A stretch of DNA of 64,000 nt from Globodera rostochiensis (Eukaryota; Nematoda; Chromadorea; Rhabditida; Heteroderidae): NCBI GenBank assembly GCA_018350325.1, contig JAEVLN010000028.1, forward strand, positions 496,001-560,000, in the 5' to 3' direction. The position numbers were made by a program, and so were the translations under genes. Position 1 is the first letter of the stretch. Every line of letters starts with the position of its first letter. The notes below the pieces were generated by a model. The model saw only the letters and a program-made list of their open reading frames with translations, did not search any database and was not told the DNA's origin. This document shows positions 1 to 11,350 of the stretch, piece after piece.

Positions 1-865
1 CATCCGAAATTCCGGATCTCAAAAAGTCCGGAAAATCCAGGAAATTCTTGAATCTCAAAAATTTGTTTTTTTAATTTTTTGATCTTTTTTCGCCCTTCCG
101 CGATGCATTTTTTTGGGTCATTTTTCTTGACAATTGCATCAAAAAAGCAAAATTTCCTTGGGGATGCCTTCCGGCCAGGGATGTGCTGCTCTGGTCGCCT
201 TTTCAAAACCAGAAAATCAGAAATTCTGGTATCAAAAAAACCAGAATCAGAAATCTAGTCTGGTCGCTTTGTTCAAAAATGCCCAGTCGGTTGAACTGCT
301 CGAACTTTATGGAGTGGCGAAAAAATTTTGAAAATGATTGTCATGGTTTAAAAACTGCTACATCTTTTCTTAGCATTTGTTTTTTTTTATCTTTTTTAAT
401 CAATTTATAGTTGTTTTTAACGAAAATCGGTGAAATTTGTCCTTACAGTATACCGAGTTTGACCCCCTGGCTCAGTGCACAAAATGCACTGTTGTGTTGT
501 ATAAATACAGTATGCCAAAAAATTTGAAACACCATTGCGCCATGGGTTCAAATTACTATTTTCAAAGCTATTGGAGCGTAAGTTAGTGCGTAGAATTCTA
601 ATTTCGACTCCTTTGCTCAAAAATATTTTATTTATTTTATAATTGAAAATTAAGAAATTCTGAATTATTTTAGTATTGAAAAAATTTCTTCTTGAAAAAG
701 CCCTGGTTGGTGAAATTCCTTTGTTGGGCAATTCGAACTGGAGCGATTTCTTATAAATGAGTGACAACAATATAAATACAAAATGATCCCGTCTGAAAGA
801 ATGAGATTATTTATTGATAATTTTGAAATCAGGAAAAGGCTATCTCTCCCCTTCCAATTTCGCCT

Positions 866-3800
866 TTACTCGTCACCAATGTGCCTGTCTTCGAAGGCAA
901 TGTTGACCCAATTCCATTGATGGCATTTCCAATCAATCGCCTCCTTTTCCCATTTGGCCCATTTCACTTCGTCTCGCTTAATCGGACAACGGACCAATAG
1001 CACTTTGTCTTTGTTAAGGTGTCGCAACTCCAATCGTTCACTCGTCAAATTGTTCTTCAGATCAAATGGCACAATCTCTTCCGAAGAGCGACCCCAAAAA
1101 TAGGCAATGAAATTGGCAGAAATGGACGAAGTCCTAAATGCCTAAAATTGCATAAAAAAGGAATTAAAATTAAATGTGTGTATAAAAAGCACCCTTTTGA
1201 ATCTCTTCATCCCTTTTAACGGGTACACGCATTTGAGCACATTCGGACGGCCATCCCCGCGGGGACTGTGCAACCATTTGGCCAATGCTTGGGCAGAAGA
1301 AGCGCCGGCACTGTCATCGGCCGGAAATTCGGGGAAACGCCCAAAGGCGTCGACAAATCGGAGATTTGTACAATTGCAAAGAACGGACGGATAGAATTGG
1401 CGCAGATGGTCAAAACAAGTTGGAGACAAATATAAGCCATAAATGTTGTCGTTGATCAGAGGCCAAATTCGATGACAAATCATTTCCCAACTGCGGCTTT
1501 GGTGATTTCTAGTCGAAATGTAAAGATTGATGCTGTTGGAGTCGAAAAGTCGGTGGAAGCGTTGGAGAAAGTCGATGACACTTCGGTCGATGTAACTAAA
1601 TTTAATAAAAACAATTAAAATTATTTAAGAAATTTTTGCACAATTTTCTTAACAAAGCGCCTCTAATTTAGGGTGGGGGGGGGGCTCTATTTACTAGAGC
1701 CCGGTCGAGACGAGATCTCGTCTCGAAATCTCGAAAAATCTCGACGAGATTCATGCTTCTAGTGCTCCCTTCTTACCCGTACAAAATTTGGTGGAGTTTC
1801 TGAGAATTTTGGAAAAAAAATAATATTTTAATCAAAAATCCGACTGTTCCGGCTCGAGATTTTTCGAGATCCGTAATTTTTCGAGAATCTCGTCTCGACA
1901 TCTCGTCTCGACTAAAATGAGCTTCACGAGATTTTTCGAGATCCGAGATTTTTTCGAGAATCTCGTCTCGAGTCTCGCTCGAAAGAAGCTCGAGATTCTC
2001 GATCTCGACTCCAAAATGTTTCATAAAAACAGTGCTTTTCTTAACAAAGATTGCCTATTTTGTAAAAAAACTCCCCCGGCGGCGCCTGTCGGCACCGCCG
2101 GACATACTCCCTTTTGGCTGCAAATCTCTTAACAAATTGAGTTAAAAATTCAAAATGTTCTCGGCGGCGCCTATCGGCACCGCCGAACCTCCTCTCACTC
2201 CCAAAGTGAATAAAAATTCTCAATTTGTAAAATTTCTTAAAAAAATATTTAAAAAATTCGAACAATTTTCTCACCGGCTATTTCATACCCCACTATGGGT
2301 CAAGCCCAAAGGCGAAATGCCAAAAATTTAAGCAATTTCTCTAATTGAATTTTCTTTTGATTTTAAAACTTTGGAACACAGGCTAACACTTTTATTTCGT
2401 GACCAAATTTTGCAGACATGCTTCTAGTGCTCCCTTCTTACCCGATACAAAATTTGGTGGAGTTTCTGAGAATTTTGGAAAAAAAATAATATTTTAATCA
2501 AAAATCTCGAGTCTCGACTGTTCCGGCTCGAGATTTTTCGAGATCCGAGATTTTTCGAGAATCTCGTCTCGACATCTCGTCTCGACTAAAATGAGCTTCA
2601 CGAGATTTTTCGAGATCCGAGATTTTTTCGAGAATCTCGTCTCGAGTCTCGCTCGAAGCTCAAGTCCGGGCTCTACTATTTACAACCTTTTTGAATTATT
2701 CTGGACTCGCTGAGTTATTAATTTTGCACCACACGGTTGTGGTTTGGATTGCCTCCCACCCCATTTTTGAAAAAAAAAAAATTGTTTTCAAAGTTGAGAT
2801 TTGGCCATTACATATGGTAAAAATAAAAAATCTTAAAAAGGTTTAACTGTCAAAGTTATAAATCTCAGGGGCAGAAAAGTTGAACGAAAAAACTCGAAAT
2901 CGATATATTCTAACTTTTTTGATGACGTTCGAATGATCTTCTGCTTACAAAAAGATTATAATCTCGATTAAAGCTGTTGAAATTTACTAATTTTATTTGA
3001 TTTTTTTGGTTCAGAATAAGCTGTGTTATGATAGAAGGCGAATTTTTGGAGACGGGACGAATATTAGAGCCCCAATGGTTAAGGATTGAGAAAATTTGTA
3101 CTAGAGTTGGCCGGGGCCGGGATCCCGGCCGGGACCGGTCGAGAAATTCCCGGTCTTTTGAATGAAAAGGCGAAATCCCGATCCCGGTCCCGTTCGCCGG
3201 GACTAAGCGGGAAAAAAGTACACCCATAAGGATGGAATTTTTGAGCAACAGAACTACTGTGTAAGTGATTTTTTCCGATTTTCTCTTAACATTTACGATG
3301 CTGTAAACAATTCTAAAAATTTTTTTAAACTTTTCTAATTTTTAAAAAATATTTTAGATGATAATTCACAATTTTGATTTTATTTTTTGGTTGAACTGAA
3401 CTCACAAAATCTCCGGCGGCGCCTTTCGGCACCGCCGACCCCTCCCCCCCCCCCCCCCCCACCCCCCAGGAGTAAGCAGAATTCGCAAAAAGCCGTCCGC
3501 CCCCCAGAAAATCCTTTAACCAGAGGGTCAACGATTTTCCGCAAAAAGGATTTTTGTGATGAAAACCCAAAAGGGCTCCACTATGGGTTTTTGGAAAATC
3601 GTCGACCCCCCGGCTAAAGAATAGAGAAAGGACTTGAGCCGATCAAGATTTCGATCGAGAATCTCGATCGTCCTTTCTCTACTAAAGAAGTGCCTAAAAC
3701 AAAATTCTCAAAAATTACTGGTGATGCAATCGACTTGAAGACAATGGGGAATATATTTTTGAAAATAAAAAAAAATTTGGTTTCACCTTGTAATCATTAC

Positions 3801-4591
3801 AAAAAAAAAAAATTTTTATTGCCAGTCCCGGTTTTTCCCGTTTCCCGGTTTTTGAAAAGGCAAAATCCCGATCCCGATCCCGGTCTCGGTTTGAGATGCT
3901 GGTCCCGATCCCGGCTTTCACGGTCCCGGTCAATCCCGGTCCCGATTTTTCTCAAAAATCCCGGTCCCGGCCAACTCTAATATTTACTAAAGAGCACATT
4001 TTTGGGGACATTTTGTCGAGGTTTTCCGTTAAGGAATTTTGTAAGGGGCTTCAGAATTTACCGAAAGGGCCTAGAAACATTAATACGACTTCCTCAAATT
4101 TTTGGGGGGGGGGGGCTTTATTTTAGGATATGCGGTAATTAAAATATTAAAATAATAAAAGCAAAATCAATAAAAATATTCATATTAAATTAAACTAATT
4201 CTTAAAAATATTAAATTAAACAAGTCAAATTAAAATTAAACAGATTAATTAAAAATATTAAATTGAACTTAAAAATATTAAAAAAATGAAAAATCAATTC
4301 ACTTGCCGGAGTTGAATGCTTTTGAAACCAATCACATTGTCCGGAAACGATTCTTGTGGCAATGGAAAACGTTGAACGAGGTCAGTACCCTCGTATTTGA
4401 TAATTTGTGCCCCGCTCCCGTTTTTGGCAAATGCGGGATAAATTTTCATTGCACCCAACGACCATTGCTTCGATTTGAAATGGGCGTCCACCAATGTGTC
4501 AAATCGGAAATTGATCAATGCAAATTTCAATCCGAGATAAATCGGTGGGCAGAATTTGAAGACTTCGAACAGAACGTCGTCACAAATGAAA
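866..4591 (-). CDS. F-box-like family protein, copy A (5' end not found)
   Basis: Three minus-strand exons are supported: 4307-4591, 1193-1595 and 866-1141. The first exon encodes an F-box-like stretch ([15 protein letters not shown], then [11 protein letters not shown]). The second contains [13 protein letters not shown] and [16 protein letters not shown], and the third contains [13 protein letters not shown] and [19 protein letters not shown]. Phases agree across both junctions. The first donor is GC rather than GT (CG|GCAAGT). An acceptor precedes the first exon, so an initiating exon upstream is unseen. The protein resembles a large multicopy family that I recall from cyst nematodes; a role as ubiquitin-ligase adaptor is inferred only from the F-box-like N-terminus. 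The 2.7-kb first intron holds three short transposons (1695, 3102 and 3622). The copy at 14,528-18,138 is its close paralogue. Confidence 0.65.
1695..2675. mobile_element. hAT-like short element, word tctcgaga
   Basis: The perfect terminal inverted repeat TAGAGCCCGG / CCGGGCTCTA is flanked on both sides by the 8-bp duplication ctatttac. The inside is filled with direct and inverted copies of 'tctcgaga/ctcgtctcga', and about 240 bp is present twice (near 1752 and 2418). Two GC hairpins lie at 2076 and 2161. No coding capacity. It sits in the first intron of the F-box-like gene. Confidence 0.88.
2076..2187. repeat. Two GC hairpins (ggcggcgcc...ggcaccgcc)
   Basis: Hairpins at 2076-2101 and 2161-2187. 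Each has a 10-11-bp GC stem around tatc/tgtc, preceded by 'cttaacaaattgagt'-type AT sequence. Both are inside the element 1695-2675. Confidence 0.85.
3413..3438. repeat. GC hairpin
   Basis: ccggcggcgcctttcggcac then cgccga, followed by a long C run. Inside element 3102-3979. Confidence 0.8.
3622..3681. mobile_element. 60-bp hAT-like miniature element
   Basis: Terminal repeats TAGAGAAAGGAC / GTCCTTTCTCTA enclose only 36 bp, made of 'gatcgaga' words. The flanks are a perfect 8-bp duplication, ctaaagaa. It is nested inside the element at 3102-3979. Confidence 0.85.
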
Positions 4592-4705
4592 CTGAAAATT
4601 TAAACTTTGTGAATAAAAACCAAGAAAGTATTCTTTTAAATTTTTTTTTTGGGCAAGAAATACTCCAAAATATAATCGATTTGTTGATAAAATAAGAGTT
4701 TTAAG

Positions 4706-5335
4706 TAGGGTTGAGCGGGACCGGTGCCGGGACGGGATTTCCCGGGTTTTTAAGTCCCGGTCGGGACGGGACTTTTTGAAAACTGAAAGTCCCGGTCCCG
4801 GTTTTTTGGTCCCGCCGGGACCGGGACCAACCGGGACAAAATTTACACCCCTAATGATGGCATCATCGAGCGACAATTTCAATCTTTTTTTACAAGGTAC
4901 CCCCCAAAGAACTCGATGACTTTGTGTTTTGTCAACCGGCAAGTCAAATATTTGTGTTATTTATCCTTTTTCCTCTACTCACATAATTTTCTTATGATTA
5001 AATTTCTTTAACAAAATTGAGTCAAAATTTCCAAAAAAATTTTCTCGGCGGCGCCTATCGGCACCGCCGCCCTCCCCTCCCCCCCCACCTAAAAGGCAGA
5101 ATCTCAAAAAAATTATATGAGAAAATTGAAGTTAATGACAATGAAGAAGATATTTTTGAATAACAAAAAATTTTTTTGTTTTACCATTGAACACAAAAAA
5201 AATTTTCATTGAAAAGTCCCGGTTAGTCCCGGTACCCGTCCCGGTTGAAAATATTGGTCCCGGTCCCGGTTTTTCTGGTCCCGGTAAGTCCCGGTCCCGG
5301 TTTTTCCCAAAAGTCCCGGTCCCGCTTCATGGGCG
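4706..5335. mobile_element. hAT-like element, one clear end, word cccggt
   Basis: It starts with TAGGGTTGAGCGGGACCGG and ends in a long cccggt array around 5217-5325 next to 'catgggcgtaacc'. No matching right terminal repeat was found. The first 180 bp are an inverted relative of 20,905-21,092. A GC hairpin lies at 5045. The matching point in copy B (near 18,165) lacks it. Confidence 0.5.
5045..5069. repeat. GC hairpin
   Basis: Standard form (tcggcggcgcctatcggcac...), followed by a C-rich run. Inside 4706-5335. Confidence 0.8.
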
Positions 5336-5428
5336 TAACCAAAAACCTTGAGTTTAGGGGGGGGGGGCTAATTAAAAAAAAATCGATTTTTAAAGGGTAT
5401 TTTGGAAATTTCCCCCATAGGTTCAAAA

Positions 5429-5959
5429 CAGGATGACCAGAGTACCTGATTTGTCAGGTTTTTCCTGATTTTTGGGTGTTTTCCTTATTTTTTCCTGATT
5501 TTCCATTGTTGTCTGATTTTGCCTGATTTTTGGGAGTTTTCCTGATTTTCTCCTGATTTTTCAAAAATTTGAAAAGTTTAAGCGAAAATGGCCAATTTTC
5601 TTAACAAATATCGAAAAAATCTTCAAAAAATTTTCCCGTCGGCGCCTATAGGCGCCGACGGACCTCCCCCCATTCTTAAAAAGCTTCAAAAAATGATTTT
5701 TTTTAAAATTTTGGTTGCAAATCTTTTAACAAATTGGAGTCGAAAATTCAAAATTTTCTCGGCGGCGCCTATCGGCACCGCCGACCCCCCCCCCGCACAA
5801 TTCGTAACAAATGCCTTGTCGAGAAATACAAAAAATAAAGTTTTGGCATAAAAATTCATATAATTAGGCGCTTAAAAAATATTCCTGATTTTTGCTAAGG
5901 CTGATCCTGATTTTTCAGCTTCAATTCCTGATTTTTGGGTTTGACAGGTGGTCACCCTG
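5429..5959. mobile_element. hAT-like short element, word cctgattttt
   Basis: It begins CAGGATGACCA and ends TGGTCACCCTG, and is flanked by perfect duplications gttcaaaa. The interior word is 'cctgatttttgg'. Two GC hairpins (5637 and 5759) lie in the middle. Copy B has the unfilled site near 18,258 ('tagattcaaaattcacat'), which confirms insertion. Confidence 0.88.
5637..5784. repeat. Two GC hairpins
   Basis: At 5637-5662 the palindrome is exact (gtcggcgcctataggcgccgac), a compensated variant. At 5759-5784 it is the standard form. Both are inside element 5429-5959. Confidence 0.85.
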
Positions 5960-6722
5960 GTTCAAAATTCACATTGTTTTCAATTTTTTCGGCTTCGCTC
6001 GGATTGTCGACATTTGTTGTTTGGCCTTGTATTTTATTTATTAGAATTCAATTGGCTAAAAAATAAAATAGAGTTCTACGTATATAAAGGAAAAATACCG
6101 TATCGTATATATAATATCGTAATTTTTATTAAATTCGTTTTAGCACATCGAAAAATTCTTTAATAAAAAAACAATAAACCCCGAAAAATGCACCCCTAAA
6201 ATTGTTTTAACAAAAATGTGATAAAAAAAATTTCACTAAAGTAAACATAAAAATGTAATTTTCTGGACCAAAAATGCACTGCTCAAAAGTGATGTTTTTT
6301 TTATTCCAACAATAGTTTTATTTGAATAACTTCACAAATTGAATTTTATTTAAATTCGAAATTAACAAGTAAAATTTAAAGTCCTATTTTTTTGAAAGAA
6401 AATATAAAAACAATAAAGAAAAATTAAGTATCAAAGTCTACTAGTGGAATCCGAATTTTTCTGAGTTTAAAAAAGAATTTTTTATTTAAATAAAACTAAC
6501 TCGCTAAAACTTTATCCGAATAAACATTATAAATCCCACCCTTAATTACGATTGTTCTAATTCATATAAATAAAAAACTATTGGTCATGTGGAGTTGAGT
6601 TTTGTAGCTTTGCATTTGAGCTGAGATTTTGTGGCTGGGGGAGGGCAAACGTAAATGGTAAAATTCAAAATTAATTTCACTATTTATCCTCTTCGTCTTG
6701 GTTGATTCGGCATAATACAAAA

Positions 6723-7145
6723 TCAATCCCATACTGTCCAACTCCATCTTCCCCATTTGACATTCACTCATTCTCAACCAGTACCCGCAGTACAATCAAA
6801 TTTGAATTCAGAACATTGGGGCAGGCAAAATTCCATACTGTCCAACTAACTCCATCTTCTTCATTTGACATTCACTCATCCTCAACCAGTACCCGCAGAA
6901 CAATCAAATTTGAATTCAGAACATTGGGGCAGGCAAAATTCCATACTGTCCAACTAACTCCATCTTCTTCATTTGACATTCACTCATCCTCAACCAGTAC
7001 CCGCAGTACAATCAAATTTGAATTCAGAACATTGGGGCAGGCAAAATTCCATACTGTCCAACTAACTCCATCTTCTTCATTTGACATTCACTCATCCTCA
7101 ACCAGTACCCGCAGAACAATCATTTGAATTCAGAACATTGGGGCA
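6723..7145. repeat. 108-bp tandem repeat, about four copies
   Basis: Unit starts recur at 6792, 6900, 7008 and 7116 with near identity. Each unit contains 'gaattcagaacattgggg' and 'ccagtacccgcag'. Because 108 is divisible by 3, a frame stays open through the array, but I see no other sign of coding. Copy B has about two units (19,990-20,230), so copy number changed after duplication. Confidence 0.9.
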
Positions 7146-7455
7146 GGCAAAATTCCACACTACCAACTCCATCTCCCCCATTTGACATTCAACGCATTCA
7201 TTGACGGCATCAGAAAATTTTATTTTTAAAAATGAATTTAAATTGTCCACTCGAAAGTTATTCATAACATTTGCTGCATTTGCACTTGACCTGGGTTCAT
7301 ATCAAAAAACTCAACTAACATCTGGGGCTTATTTCAATTGTGTCATATCTTTGATATGATCCGAAATGTTTCGGGTCGGTTCGGATACCCGAAAAGCCCC
7401 AGATCGGTGCTTTGGTTCGTTTATCCGTACGTGACGGTTTGGTTGTGGTTCCGGG

Positions 7456-8301
7456 TAGAGCCCGGTAAAAAAAAATTTCCGGGAACGGGAACGGGGTTTT
7501 TCAAAAAGTACGGGACGGGAATCCCGAACGGGAATCCCGTGTTTTTCCCGTTCCCGTAGAAATCCCGTTCAATTTTTAACGGGAATCCCGCGGGAACGGG
7601 AAAAATTTTGAAAATTTTTAAACTAAGAATTTTTCGAAATTTTTTTTGTTGCGATAAATTTCTGATATACAATTGGAGGGTCCGACAACGCCGATAGGCG
7701 CCGTCGGAAAATTTCTAAAACATTTTTGTTAAGAAAATTGCTCAAAATTTTCGAATTTTTTCCGATTTGCGAATTTTTCAAATTTCATATTTTTTGAGAA
7801 TTTCATTTCTTGAGGTGAAGGGGGGGGGGGTCGGCGGTGCCGATAGGCGCCGCCGAGAAAATTTTGCATTTTTTGCTCAATTTGATAAGAGATTTGCTAT
7901 CAAAATCTTAAAAATACGGTAGTTTTTTTAAGCTTTTGAAATCTTAATTGATTCAGAAAATCAGAAACTAACAGAATATGGCACTGGGTGGGTTCGGCGG
8001 TGCCGATAGGCGCCGCCGTTAAAAAAAATTTGTAATTTAACATTTTTGTAATGAAAATTGGTCCAAAATTGTTAAATTTTTGAAAACATTTCGCCAAGAA
8101 AAATAAACGGGAACGGGAAAAAGACTGAAAAAAATTTCCGGGAACGGGAACGGGGTTTTCAAAAAGAACGGGACGGGAATCCCGAACGGGAATCCCGTCT
8201 TTTTCCCGTTCCCGTAAAAAATCCCGCTGGGCAAAAAAGACGGGAACGGGACCGGGATTCCCGTACTTTTCCCGCGGGAATCCCGTTCCCGCCGGGCTCT
8301 A
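7456..8301. mobile_element. hAT-like short element, word cgggaacggg
   Basis: Perfect 10-bp terminal repeats TAGAGCCCGG / CCGGGCTCTA with an exact 8-bp duplication gttccggg. Both ends are built of cgggaacggg and its complement. Three GC hairpins (7682, 7831 and 7994) occupy the centre. The empty site is intact in copy B near 22,415 ('ggttccgggtacccg'). Confidence 0.93.
7682..8019. repeat. Three GC hairpins
   Basis: At 7682, 7831 and 7994, all in the complementary orientation (ggtgccgataggcgcc). Inside element 7456-8301; the same set less one is in its relative 16,573-17,280. Confidence 0.85.
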
Positions 8302-8509
8302 GTTCCGGGTACCCGAAATTTCCAGGAACTGCTCGGAGCGGGACGTTTGAGTCTGGCTGTTGAGTCCGACCTTTGAGTAGGAAAAGATCATTTAAACGCG
8401 TACCCAAACTCCGACCTGGTACCCCCTGAACACACACCACTTTCACGCCACTAAACCGAAATAATACTCAAAAAATTTGTACAAAAAAATACGTTGGACC
8501 AAACAATTA

Positions 8510-8836
8510 TTTGTACAATATTTTTTGGGTTTTGGTTTTTTTTTGGGTTGCGCTCCAATTTGACCAAACAAACAAACAAACAAACAAACAAAAAAATTTG
8601 GGTCCAATTTTTTGTACAAATATTTGGGTTTTTTTGTACAATTATTTGTTTGGACTCTACTTGAAAGCCATTGACGATTACAAAAAAAAAAATCCTACAT
8701 TGCCACAGCCCCGGTTTTTGAAAAAGCGAAATCCTGGTCCCGGTTCGAGATGCTGGTCCTGATCCCGCCATTCACGGTTCCGGTCAATCCCGGTCCTGAT
8801 TTTTCCCAAAAAAAAATCCCGGTTCCGGCCAACTCT
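8510..8836. mobile_element. Truncated hAT-like element, right end only
   Basis: The right end reads CCGGCCAACTCTA, equal to the right end of the element at 3102-3979, with cccggt words before it. No left end is visible. The left part contains 'gggttttggttttt' words like those of the element at 51,876. The same fragment occurs in copy B at 22,590-22,912, so it predates the duplication. Confidence 0.6.
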
Positions 8837-9177
8837 AGTTCAAATTCGACTTTTGTACAAAATGTTTGTCTGACCGCGAAGCGAGAATCTCGACGATTAC
8901 CATTTCCATTTATATTATTAATCCACCTCAACTGTTTAAGGACAATCTGAAGGCGTTTACCTAACAAATAAGTGTTTCTTCAAATTGAGAAAAGTCCTTT
9001 AAAAAAATGTTGATAATTCATTAATAAACCAAAAACAGACTATTTGTGGTGTATTTTATGGAAACAAACTAATTTTACGGGTGAGTTTTTTTAGGCAAGA
9101 AAAAATCGATTTATAGAAATTTTCGTATCGCAATTTAGAATAACATTATAAAATCTAAACAAAAATTAATAATTCGG

Positions 9178-9627
9178 GACCCGACATCCCGCGGTATCCC
9201 GAAAAATCTTTGGGATTGATCAGGACGTGGATTTAGTCGGGATGCCAATACAAAACGAAAACAGATTTAATGAAAATGTGTAATATTAATATATTTAATG
9301 TCAAAAAGCGGTTATCATAGAAAATAATTGTTAAAAAAGAAAAATAATGGTTAAAATTGAATAGTGTCGTCGTGTGTTCGTTTTATGATATATCGATTGT
9401 TCATTGTGCTGTGACCACACACCAAACTTATGTCAGATGGGTGTAATTAGGAGATTTTGGACGTCTGATTTCGAATTCTGCGTCCCCCATAAAACATGCA
9501 AAATTCGACATTTTGTTCGAATTCGGGTCAAAAACGGGTCGCAACAACATAAATAGGACAATTTTTTTAAACGGAATAAGTTCATCTCAAATATTGGAAT
9601 ATAATTAGTGAAGTGTGTGGTGAGTAG
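9178..9627 (+). repeat. Dispersed repeat, orientation 1
   Basis: From 'gacatcccgcggtatcccg' to 'gaagtgtgtggtgag' this matches the reverse complement of 50,818-51,290. A degenerate relative lies at 24,355-24,840. No coding region is visible. The left end shows 'tcccg' words. Confidence 0.7.
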
Positions 9628-9812
9628 TGTTCGGCAAATGGGGTTTTTCGGTATTCGGTATCGGTATTTCGGTATAATACCGATACCGAAAAAATACCGA
9701 AATCTCAATTTTTTCGGTATCGGTATTTCGGTATAAATACCGAAAAATACCGATACCGAAAAATACCGACCCAAAAAATTCGGTATACCGACCGGTATTC
9801 GGTATTTTTTTT
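9628..9812. mobile_element. Word array ggtattcggtatcggt, possible hAT-like left end
   Basis: It starts TAGTGTTCGGCAAATGG and continues as alternating 'cggtatttcggtat' words in both orientations. It interrupts the dispersed repeat at 9178. A matching right terminus was not found before 10,590. Confidence 0.45.
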
Positions 9813-10213
9813 GAAAATTTTAAATTTCAATTTAAAATTAACAAAACTTTTGACCAGAAAAACCCGAAGAAAAAAGGCAAAATTCGTTAGGGTGGACATA
9901 TTGGCTCCTGTTATAGCTCCTTGCGAGAGCGCCCAAACAGGCAAAATACATGAAAATTTAATGTGAGACTTTTAAAATTTAAAAATATTTTGTTTTTTAA
10001 ATATAATTCATTCGTCAACATTCTATTATTTAGATATTGCTTGAAGCGCAAATTTATTATTTTTTGGTAATAAGAATAAGTTTCTAAGGCTTTTGTAAAT
10101 TTTTTCTTTTAAATTACTTTGAATAAATTTCACGAAAAATTTCTTAAAATTTGCGAATTTTCAATGCAATTTTTTGCGAATCCTCTTCACTTCTGGGGAT
10201 GGGGCGGGTAGGC

Positions 10214-10236
10214 AGGCGGTGCCGATAGGCGCCGAG
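10214..10236. repeat. GC hairpin, one arm shortened
   Basis: ggcggtgccgataggcgccg with the outer right arm lost. No host element identified. Confidence 0.65.
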
Positions 10237-10245
10237 TTTGTTAAA

Positions 10246-10530
10246 ATCGTTTAAAACGTTTTAAGAAGAAAAAATAATCTTTGCGCAGAATAAAGTTTAT
10301 AAATAAAAGAATATCATAAAAATTCGTAATTTTAAGGAAAAACAAATAATAACGCTATAATGCAGAAGAATAAACGTTTTAAGAAAAAAAATATAACAAT
10401 CTTTCGCGCAGAAAAAGTTGTTAAATTAAAGAATATCATAAAACATTTGTTAAATGTTATAATGCAAAAAATAAAACGTTTTAAGAAAAATAAATAATTA
10501 ATAATCTTTCGCGCAGAAAAAATTAATAAA
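10246..10530. repeat. Degenerate tandem repeat, about 105-118 bp
   Basis: Segments beginning 'cgttttaag' recur near 10,256, 10,374 and 10,479. Each is followed by 'ataatctttcgcgcagaa' or a variant and then 'gaatatcataaaa'. Function unknown. Confidence 0.65.
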
Positions 10531-10590
10531 AATATAAGCTTTCAGCCGAATAATAAAAGCATACCAAACTTTCACTTTCCTTTCGCCTCC

Positions 10591-11350
10591 CTATGCCGCC
10601 TCGTCTTCGTCGTCGTCACTGCTCTCCTCGGCGGCCATGTCTTTTAAGTCGATGTGGATCCGATTCCACTGCCGGCCCCAATCAAAATCAGTTGCCTCCT
10701 TTTCCCATTTGGCCCATTTCACTTCGTCTCGCTTAATCGGACAACGGACCAAAATCACTTTGTCTTTGTTAAGGTGTCGCAACTCCAATCGTTCACTCGT
10801 CAAATTGTTCTTCAGATCAAATGGCACAATCTCTTCCGAAGAGCGACCCCAATGGGTGATAAAATTGGCCGTCTTCTTCGATGAATTGCGAAATTGCTAA
10901 ACTTGATTAAATGATAGACAGATAAGGTCGCATAAAAAACAAACAAACCGATTTAAGCGCTTCCAATGGCATCGATCGGCCTGCGTAAATGAACACTTTC
11001 GGACGGCTATCCCCGCGGGGATTATGCAACCATTTAGCCAAAGCTTGGGCTGAAGAAGCGCCGGCACTGTCATCGGCTGGAAATTCGGGGAAAAGGTCCA
11101 TGGCATAGACGAGTCGGAGTTTTGCGCAATCGTCGAGAACGGTCGAAGAGTATTGTCTCAAGCATTCCAAATCACTATCAAACAAATATAAGCCATAAAT
11201 GTTGTCGTTGATCAGAGGCCAAGCTGATGACAAATTGTTTCCCAACTGCGGCTTTGGTCAGCCTCAGTCCCAAAGCAAATGTTGATGCCGTTAGAGTCGA
11301 AAAGTCGTCCGAGGCGTTGGAAAAATTCGATGACACTTCGGTCGAAGTAA
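10591..11350 (-). pseudogene. F-box-like family pseudogene, middle copy
   Basis: Two exons are present, 10,949-11,350 and 10,591-10,896, equivalent to exons 2 and 3 of the neighbouring copies. The F-box-like first exon is missing: sequence corresponding to 17,700-18,590 of copy B is deleted near 12,600. A one-base deletion near 11,220, at the segment reading TCHQ/LGLW against CHRIWPL in the other copies, shifts the frame. Downstream of it the frame is open ([17 protein letters not shown] to LPLEALK-like end, then [14 protein letters not shown]). The C-terminal tail is longer and acidic (SSDDDEDEAA). It is most likely a non-functional member. Confidence 0.7.

Larger units (their letters stand above)
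3102..3979. mobile_element. hAT-like short element, word cccggt
   Basis: The 14-bp terminal inverted repeat TAGAGTTGGCCGGG is matched at 3966-3979. Flanks atttgtac and atatttac agree at 6 of 8 positions. The word cccggt/accggg fills both ends. A GC hairpin (3413) and a smaller nested element (3622-3681) lie inside. The middle duplication copy is uninterrupted at the equivalent point near 12,380. Confidence 0.75.
1..9176. repeat. Segmental duplication, copy A
   Basis: This block is collinear with 13,124-23,217. Matching landmarks occur in the same order: the opening segment, the F-box-like exons, the 108-bp tandem repeat, the 'catctggggcttatttc' segment and the segment ending near 9,176. The copies differ mainly by insertions of short transposons: copy A alone has those at 1695, 3102, 5429 and 7456, and copy B alone has those at 15,829, 16,573 and 21,187. 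Duplication therefore came first and the insertions later. Confidence 0.85.

Noticed and set aside
134..410. Open frame repeated identically near 13,257
   Set aside because: The conservation is due to the recent segmental duplication. The sequence is made of 'ccagaaaatcagaaattctgg' words and resembles no protein.
3690..3980. Proline/valine-rich frames in cccggt arrays (here, 4580-4942, 5223-5436 and others)
   Set aside because: Open in both directions because the word is self-complementary; no gene signals.
6702..7127. In-frame 36-residue repeat protein from the 108-bp tandem repeat
   Set aside because: The unit length is a multiple of three, so openness is expected by chance. There are no flanking exons or splice signals, and copy number differs between duplicates.
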